Assembly: GCA_021732805.1 (NCBI GenBank)
Contig: JAKFUJ010000107.1
Location: forward strand, 1 to 10,355
DNA length: 10,355 nt
Direction of reading: 5' to 3'
Source: Betaproteobacteria bacterium
GTDB taxonomy: Bacteria; Pseudomonadota; Gammaproteobacteria; Burkholderiales; SG8-41
The translations under genes and the position numbers were made by a program. Every line of letters starts with the position of its first letter. Positions within the stretch are counted from its first letter, which is position 1. The notes beneath the pieces are model-generated. The model was not told the DNA's origin and searched no databases. It saw only the letters and a list, made by a program, of their open reading frames with translations. Below, piece by piece: positions 6,019 through 10,355 of this stretch.

Positions 6019-8097
6019 TCAGACGTCGTTTATGTTGCCATGCCGCGAAGTCTGCAGCAGATCAATCACCCGACAATCAGCGCACATTTTGATCCGGTCC
6101 AGCGCGCCGGGCTCGGCAAACATCGAGTGCTGGCCAAGACGGCTTAGCATGTTATCGACCATCTGTTTGGTTCCAAAGGGTTTTCCGCACTTGATACAGT
6201 CAAAGGCCTGGGCTTCGTTGATGGTGCGCGCGGTTTTGGCTTGTGCTGTCAGCAACAATCTGGGTTGCAGTGTTAAGGCCTGTTCCGGGCATGTGCGTAC
6301 GCACAATCCGCATTGCACACAATTCTGTTCAATAAAGCGCAGCGCGGGCGCTTCCTTGGAATCGAGCAGCGCGCCTTCCGGACAAGCCCCGACGCAGGCC
6401 ATGCACAGCGTGCATTTGTTTTTATCGACGGCGACATCGCCAAACGGCGCCCCGCTGTTCAGGGCAATCGCATCCACCGGCTTGGGTGCATGCAGGCGCA
6501 GGTGTTCGAATACAAAATCCAGCGTACCGCGTTTGTCGTTACCCAAGTTGAACCCTGCCGCAGGCAACGCAGCCGGCGTCTCCAGCGCCCACAACGCCTG
6601 TTCGGCCTTGCGCCAATCTTCTGCAGTCAGCCAGTGCAGGCGTCCGCCGCCATGATCCAACCCCCGCAGAATCTCCTCGCCGAGCGCAATCTGCCGCCCC
6701 GTGGCTTCCGCATATCCCAGGGCTTCTGACCCTGCCGCCAGTATCACCACCTGCGCCGCCCCTAGCGCCACGCTGCCCAGCAACAGATCAATGCCGATCG
6801 CCGCCACGTGCAGCACCTCAATCGGAATCATGTTCGCCGGCAAGCCTTTGCCCTGGCGCCCGATGCGTCCGATCAGCTCGCGGCCATCGCTATTGTTATG
6901 GAACACCAGCCGCGGATTGCGGCCACCGGCTGCAGAATAAGCTTTTAATGCGGCCTTGAGTCGCGCGCCGACATCGGCCACACGCGGATAGGCATAGGTC
7001 ATCGCCCCCGACGGGCATACCGTCGCGCAGCCACCGCAGCCCATGCACAGATGCGGTTCGATGGCGACACGGTTTTCCTTGATCACACTGGTGATCGCGC
7101 CGGTGGAACAGACGTCAATGCAGGCGGTGCAGCCGGTAATTTCGGACCGCGCGTGGGCGCAGATTTTTTCCTTGTAAACAAAAAATTTCGGTTTTTCGAA
7201 ACTGCCGGTCAACTGCGTCAGCTTGGCAACAGCCAGCGCCTGCTCCAGCGGATCGCGGCCCGGCGCCAGATAACCCTGCGGCGGCTGTGCGGTGCGTATC
7301 TGCGGTTCGTTTGAAAGGTCGAGCACCAGATCAAAATGGTCTTCGCGCGTCACCGCCTGCCGGTCGAAATCTATGGCGCCGACACTGCCGCAGGCGGTCA
7401 CACATTTACGATGGCTTTTGCATTTGTCCGGATCGATCTGGTAACTGAAATCAATCGCCTGCTCGGGACAGACCTCGATACACGCGCCGCAACGCGTGCA
7501 GGCATCCAGATCGATCGGGTTGCGCTGCTCCCAAACCGCATTGAAGTCGCCGAGATAACCGCTGAGCGCCGTGATGCGCCCGGAATACACCGGATAACGA
7601 TGCTCCGCCGGCAATTCCACGCCCCGCCCTTCGTCAGTCATCACCACAGTCACCGACAATTGGTCCGCAAGCCGCTCGGCCCACGGCAGGACTGCCGCGC
7701 CGGGACCGATGATCAGCAACTCACTGCCGGCTTCATAACTCACCGTCGGCACGGGTTCCGGTTCCGGCAGGTCGGCGGCCGCGAGCAACGCCGCCATTTT
7801 CGGCGCAGCCTGTCGCCCTTGTTCAGACCAACCGGCGGTTTCGCGCACATTGACGAAACGGATTTCCGCAGTGCCATTCAATTCGGCATGCAAAGCCGTG
7901 AACAGCGGCGCTTCCTGGGTGCAGGCAACCAGCAGGTCTTCGCCGGATTTCACCGCGGATTCGAAAGCCGAAAGATGCTGACGGCACATTTCGCTCTGCA
8001 CGTCTGGCGCCGTGGACAGGCCCAGCGCCCCGGCAATGGCCTTGCCATCCACCTGCATGGTCCGGTTGCAATTGCACAATAGAGTTTTTTGCCGCAT
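6019..8097 (-). CDS. Multi-cluster iron-sulfur protein, degenerate HdrA-MvhD-like
   Basis: This 692-residue protein without signal peptide is presumably cytoplasmic. In order: an N-terminal domain with C8-x-C10, C38 and C59 and an NVRE motif (83-86) that parallels the HdrA N-terminal domain; a Rossmann-like start (ELLIIGPGAAVLPWAERLAD, about 126-145) whose third glycine is Val136; a ferredoxin pair C200-C203-C206-C210 and C226-H229-C232-C236; a pair C313-C323-C326-C330 and C351-C354-C357-C361; a cysteine-free stretch (about 395-510) resembling the MvhD fold; a pair C562-C565-C568-C572 and C593-C596-C599-C603; and CxxC motifs at 634-637 and 672-675. Databases would probably call it a 4Fe-4S binding protein. 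The HdrA/MvhD reading rests on patterns remembered from those families, not on a computed alignment. It probably moves electrons in or near FDH maturation or use; the partner is unknown. ATG at 8097 has only a weak ribosome site; the gap to the DUF3306 gene is 32 bp. Confidence 0.9.
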   Translation of the reverse strand: MRQKTLLCNCNRTMQVDGKAIAGALGLSTAPDVQSEMCRQHLSAFESAVKSGEDLLVACTQEAPLFTALHAELNGTAEIRFVNVRETAGWSEQGRQAAPKMAALLAAADLPEPEPVPTVSYEAGSELLIIGPGAAVLPWAERLADQLSVTVVMTDEGRGVELPAEHRYPVYSGRITALSGYLGDFNAVWEQRNPIDLDACTRCGACIEVCPEQAIDFSYQIDPDKCKSHRKCVTACGSVGAIDFDRQAVTREDHFDLVLDLSNEPQIRTAQPPQGYLAPGRDPLEQALAVAKLTQLTGSFEKPKFFVYKEKICAHARSEITGCTACIDVCSTGAITSVIKENRVAIEPHLCMGCGGCATVCPSGAMTYAYPRVADVGARLKAALKAYSAAGGRNPRLVFHNNSDGRELIGRIGRQGKGLPANMIPIEVLHVAAIGIDLLLGSVALGAAQVVILAAGSEALGYAEATGRQIALGEEILRGLDHGGGRLHWLTAEDWRKAEQALWALETPAALPAAGFNLGNDKRGTLDFVFEHLRLHAPKPVDAIALNSGAPFGDVAVDKNKCTLCMACVGACPEGALLDSKEAPALRFIEQNCVQCGLCVRTCPEQALTLQPRLLLTAQAKTARTINEAQAFDCIKCGKPFGTKQMVDNMLSRLGQHSMFAEPGALDRIKMCADCRVIDLLQTSRHGNINDV

Positions 8098-8129
8098 GGG
8101 TCAGTCCGCGAAATTGAACAGTGCGGAGT

Positions 8130-8708
8130 CTACGCGTTTTGCGTGTCGTCTTTGGGAATTTGCTGTCCGGATTCCGGTTTTGCCGGCCCGGGTTCCGCTG
8201 TTGCAGACTCTGCCGGTGCATCCTCAGCCGGGGACTTCGCTATTGCCTCGGATTCAGATTCCGGCGGCAACTCCGCAATCTCCGGTTCCTGACCGGCTGG
8301 AGGCAAAGCGCGACGCACTGCTGCCTCTTCCTCGGTCTCCCGCGCCCAGGCCAGGATGTTCTGCGCCGATTTCATTTCGGCGAGCATTGCCGCCGGTATC
8401 GGCTCGGAAATGGAGTAATCGTCTATGTAGGTATCGAGGCCATCCATGATATTGAAATGTGGATCACTGAACAGTTTTTTCAGCGCAGCGCGGCGCAGCT
8501 TTTCGTCGACCTTGGGATGCAGGAAGCCGCGATAGTCGGAATCCGCATTCAGCTGATCCAGCGCCGGCAATGGCGGCGGCTCGTCCGGCTGTACTACCGG
8601 CGTCTTGGCCGGCGCCGGCACTTCTTCCCGCGCCTGCTGCTTGCGCCGCGACCAGCGCGACAGGAATTCTTCGGCCGGCTCTTTCGGCTTGTGGTCAGGC
8701 GCAGTCAT
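8130..8708 (-). CDS. DUF3306 domain protein
   Basis: This 192-residue soluble protein has no signal peptide. It has three parts: an N-terminal basic motif EEFLSRWSRRK (13-23) followed by a proline-rich linker; a conserved-looking core at about 57-100 (DYRGFLHPKVDEKLRRAALK, then LFSDPHFNIMDGLDTYIDDY); and an acidic, Ala/Pro/Glu-rich low-complexity tail from about 124 to the end. The RW start and the HFN-MDGLD-YIDDY core are what I recognise as the DUF3306 family, which commonly sits beside DUF3305 and formate dehydrogenase genes in proteobacteria. No biochemical function is known to me. The start at 8708 is chosen because the family motif begins shortly after it; the in-frame reading back to 8882 gives Arg/Trp-rich sequence overlapping the DUF3305 gene. 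The gene lies 22 bp after DUF3305 and 32 bp before the iron-sulfur gene. The ribosome site is weak. Confidence 0.88.
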   Translation of the reverse strand: MTAPDHKPKEPAEEFLSRWSRRKQQAREEVPAPAKTPVVQPDEPPPLPALDQLNADSDYRGFLHPKVDEKLRRAALKKLFSDPHFNIMDGLDTYIDDYSISEPIPAAMLAEMKSAQNILAWARETEEEAAVRRALPPAGQEPEIAELPPESESEAIAKSPAEDAPAESATAEPGPAKPESGQQIPKDDTQNA

Positions 8709-8730
8709 GATTTCAGGCAATGCATACGGA

Positions 8731-9231
8731 TTAATCCGGACGCCAGTTGCCCATGCGCCCCTTGTCCTTGTTGGTCGCGTACTTGGTTTTCTTGCGCGGC
8801 TCGGGCCGGTAATTCTGTTCGCAGTAACGCGCCAGCCACGGCACCAGTTCCACCGGCAGCGGCACGCCATCCACGTTTTCACTGCTGTCGAGCCAGCGCG
8901 AGCCTTCGTTGTAACTCACGGTCAGAAAATGCGGCTCTGCCCAGGTTTCCCCCATGCGCCACAACACGAATACCTTGGGCTGCGGCGAAGTGATGTTCAT
9001 GTAATAACCTTCAGCCTCATCCGGCTGCAAGGTGATGCGCAGTCCGCAATAAATGATTTGCAGGCTCGCGGCATTGTCCACAATGACCCGCGGCGCAGTC
9101 GCAGGATCGAGATCCGGCACCACGCCCTTGGTTTCCCATTTCTCGCTGACCCAGCGATTCGCCAATGGCGTACGCTCCATGACCACTGCAGCAGGCCAGA
9201 AACGGGGTTCAGCGGGTTCGGATGGCATCAT
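8731..9231 (-). CDS. DUF3305 domain protein
   Basis: This 166-residue soluble protein is the first gene of the minus-strand unit. Recognisable family features are VMERTPLANRWVSEKWE (about 17-33), the block HFLTVSYNEGSRWLD followed by NVDGVPLPVE (about 101-128), and a C-terminal NYRPEPRKKTKY. There is no signal peptide or membrane segment and no metal-binding motif. DUF3305 is found paired with DUF3306 near FDH genes; the function is unknown to me. Start: two adjacent ATGs (9231, 9228) have no good ribosome site close by. A strong GGAGG at 9254-9258 is 22 bases from the first ATG, so a CTG start at 9249 or coupling from a short upstream reading frame is conceivable. An internal ATG at 9180 would cut the conserved front of the family motif. 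Confidence 0.85.
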   Translation of the reverse strand: MMPSEPAEPRFWPAAVVMERTPLANRWVSEKWETKGVVPDLDPATAPRVIVDNAASLQIIYCGLRITLQPDEAEGYYMNITSPQPKVFVLWRMGETWAEPHFLTVSYNEGSRWLDSSENVDGVPLPVELVPWLARYCEQNYRPEPRKKTKYATNKDKGRMGNWRPD

Positions 9232-9290
9232 GGCTGCATTTTGCGCCAGCAGACCTCCGGATTCAACCGCGACACCATCTAAATACCTGA

Positions 9291-9320
9291 TTTACAAGTA
9301 ATGCTTTCCTTGCGCCGCAA
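9291..9320 (-). promoter_or_regulatory. Possible promoter for the DUF3305-fdh gene unit
   Basis: On the minus strand TTGCGG (9320-9315) and TGTAAA (9296-9291) are separated by 18 bases, with 3/6 and 4/6 matches to the sigma-70 consensus. It would give a leader of about 50 bases before the ATG at 9231. This is weak evidence. Confidence 0.25.
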
Positions 9321-9321
9321 G
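9309..9321. repeat. Perfect 13-bp palindrome in the divergent promoter region
   Basis: CTTGCG, one central C, then CGCAAG form a perfect inverted repeat. Each arm contains the TTGCG of the candidate -35 element of one direction. A second inverted repeat, GCCGC-AAGA-GCGGC at 9314-9327, overlaps its right half. It is a candidate operator, but the function is unproven. Confidence 0.5.
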
Positions 9322-9339
9322 AGCGGCCTTTGCCATAAT
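9310..9339 (+). promoter_or_regulatory. Predicted moaA promoter with extended -10
   Basis: CATAAT (9334-9339) matches the -10 consensus at 5 of 6 bases and is preceded by TG at 9331-9332, forming an extended -10. A weak -35 (TTGCGC, 9310-9315) lies 18 bases upstream. Transcription would start near 9346, leaving a leader of only about a dozen bases before the moaA ATG, which also lacks a clear Shine-Dalgarno. Confidence 0.5.
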
Positions 9340-9357
9340 CGTCCATTCAGATTGCCC

Positions 9358-10355
9358 ATGAACACACTCTCCACAGCAAGCAACACCACTGCGACCCGCG
9401 ATCGCCTGGGTCGGCCGTTGCGCGACCTGCGCATCTCCATCACCGACCGCTGCAATTTCCGCTGTGTGTATTGCATGCCCAAGGAAATCTTTGGCAAGGA
9501 TTATCAATTTCTTGAACGTTCGGCGCTGCTGAGCTTTGAAGAAATCGCGCGACTGGCGCGCCTGTTCACGAAACACGGCATTGAAAAAATCCGCCTCACC
9601 GGCGGCGAACCGCTGGTACGCCGCGGCGTCGAACGGCTGATCGCCCTGCTCGCTGAAATCCCCGATCTTGATCTGACACTGACAACGAATGGCTCGCTGC
9701 TGGTCAAAAAAGCCGAAGCCCTGCACGCCGCCGGCCTGAAACGCCTCACCGTCAGCCTCGACTCGCTGGACGATGCGGTATTCAAGGCCATGAACGATGT
9801 TGATTTCCCGGTGGCCAAGGTGCTGGACGGCATCGACGCCGCGGCTGCAGCCGGCTTCGCACCGATCAAGATCAACATGGTGGTCAAGCGCGGTCTCAAC
9901 GAAGACAGCATCGTGCCGATGGCAAAGTTTTTCCGCGAACGCGGCCACATCCTGCGCTTCATTGAATACATGGATGTCGGCGCCACCAACGGCTGGCGCT
10001 TGGATGATGTGGTCAGCGCGCGCGAAATCGTCGAACGCATTTCAAAAGAAATGCCGCTGGAACCTGCCGACCCCAACTACACCGGCGAAGTCGCCAACCG
10101 CTGGCGCTACAAGGACGGCAAAGGCGAAATCGGCGTCATCGCATCCGTGACCCAAGCCTTCTGCCGCGACTGCACTCGTGCACGCATTTCCACCGAAGGC
10201 CAGCTCTACACCTGCCTGTTCGCCACCGCCGGCCATGACCTGCGCGCGCTGCTGCGCGGCGGCGCTGGCGATGAAGAAATCTCCGCCGCCATCTGCAAGG
10301 TCTGGACCGCACGCAGCGACCGTTATTCGGAAATCCGCAGCGAACAGACCGTGCC
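9358..10355 (+). CDS. moaA: GTP 3',8-cyclase MoaA, C-terminus cut by window edge
   Basis: This radical-SAM enzyme converts GTP to 3',8-cyclo-GTP, the first step of molybdenum cofactor synthesis, in the cytoplasm. There are 332 complete codons and no stop before the right edge. The SAM-cluster motif is C32-x3-C36-x2-C39 (TDRCNFRCVYCMP), the SAM-binding GGEP is at 82-85, and the C-terminal substrate-side cluster motif is C269-x2-C272-x13-C286 (FCRDCTRARIS ... TCLF). The last few residues, including the terminal Gly-Gly usual in MoaA, would lie beyond the window. The ATG at 9358 gives a 15-residue lead before RLGRPLRDLRIS, slightly long but normal. It is divergent from the FDH gene unit, which fits because FdhA needs bis-MGD. 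It may be a local copy or the only one in the genome; this cannot be told from here. Confidence 0.96.
   Translation, partial: MNTLSTASNTTATRDRLGRPLRDLRISITDRCNFRCVYCMPKEIFGKDYQFLERSALLSFEEIARLARLFTKHGIEKIRLTGGEPLVRRGVERLIALLAEIPDLDLTLTTNGSLLVKKAEALHAAGLKRLTVSLDSLDDAVFKAMNDVDFPVAKVLDGIDAAAAAGFAPIKINMVVKRGLNEDSIVPMAKFFRERGHILRFIEYMDVGATNGWRLDDVVSAREIVERISKEMPLEPADPNYTGEVANRWRYKDGKGEIGVIASVTQAFCRDCTRARISTEGQLYTCLFATAGHDLRALLRGGAGDEEISAAICKVWTARSDRYSEIRSEQTV

Larger units (their letters stand above)
9232..9357. promoter_or_regulatory. Divergent promoter region between DUF3305 gene and moaA
   Basis: The 126 bp between divergently transcribed genes must serve both directions unless an upstream promoter reads in. 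It holds a perfect 13-bp palindrome (9309-9321), an overlapping 5-bp-stem hairpin (9314-9327), a fair plus-strand promoter (9310-9339) and a weaker minus-strand one (9320-9291). I see no FNR-type or NarL-type site in it. Confidence 0.55.

Noticed and set aside
7336..8082. A 248-codon plus-strand frame opposite the iron-sulfur gene
   Set aside because: Arg/His-rich shadow without domain; the opposite strand has clear ferredoxin motifs.
6019..8097. Iron-sulfur protein as an active flavin-based electron-bifurcating HdrA
   Set aside because: The dinucleotide glycine motif is broken and most of the FAD-binding part appears to be missing, so I describe only the ancestry, not the activity.
8709..8882. 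N-terminal extension of the DUF3306 protein
   Set aside because: Arg/Trp-rich residues from the other frame of the DUF3305 gene; the family motif starts only after the ATG at 8708.
8121..8993. A 290-codon plus-strand frame opposite the DUF3306/DUF3305 genes
   Set aside because: Arg/Cys-rich translation typical of an antisense frame; it crosses two recognisable minus-strand genes.

Overview
The window is GC-rich and densely coded. It reads as a chromosomal respiratory-metabolism locus of a betaproteobacterium. The basis is recognition of the FdhA, FdhB and FdhC protein types, which resemble the Burkholderia/Rhodocyclales-style formate dehydrogenase; the exact genus cannot be fixed from the sequence. 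I see no mobile element, CRISPR array, tRNA or rRNA, and no gene-free stretch over 300 bases.

Layout: ten genes on the minus strand run as one closely spaced unit from about 9231 down past the left edge. In transcription order they are: a DUF3305 protein, a DUF3306 protein, a 692-residue multi-cluster iron-sulfur protein, a TorD-family chaperone, a 62-residue twin-arginine (TAT) protein of the formate dehydrogenase region family, fdhA (molybdenum/tungsten catalytic subunit, cysteine form), fdhB (four [4Fe-4S] clusters), a 74-residue lipoprotein, fdhC (cytochrome b556-type membrane subunit), and a secreted Lys/Ala-rich small protein cut by the window edge. moaA, for molybdenum cofactor synthesis, is divergently transcribed on the plus strand from 9358 and is cut by the right edge. 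The 126-bp region between the divergent genes holds the likely promoters and two overlapping palindromes.

How they work together: MoaA starts molybdopterin synthesis. The TorD-like protein probably guards apo-FdhA until cofactor loading. FdhA carries a TAT signal and should take FdhB with it to the periplasm, where formate is oxidised. Electrons would run through FdhB to the haem b subunit FdhC and into the quinone pool. DUF3305, DUF3306, the TAT mini-protein and the iron-sulfur protein are FDH-neighbourhood genes without a settled role.

The most interesting element is the iron-sulfur protein. Segment by segment it follows heterodisulfide reductase subunit HdrA followed by an MvhD-like domain. 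However, the FAD-binding part is shrunken, the MvhD cysteines are gone, and one ferredoxin motif has His in place of Cys. Next most interesting are two small envelope proteins translationally coupled to fdhB and fdhC through 4-base ATGA overlaps.
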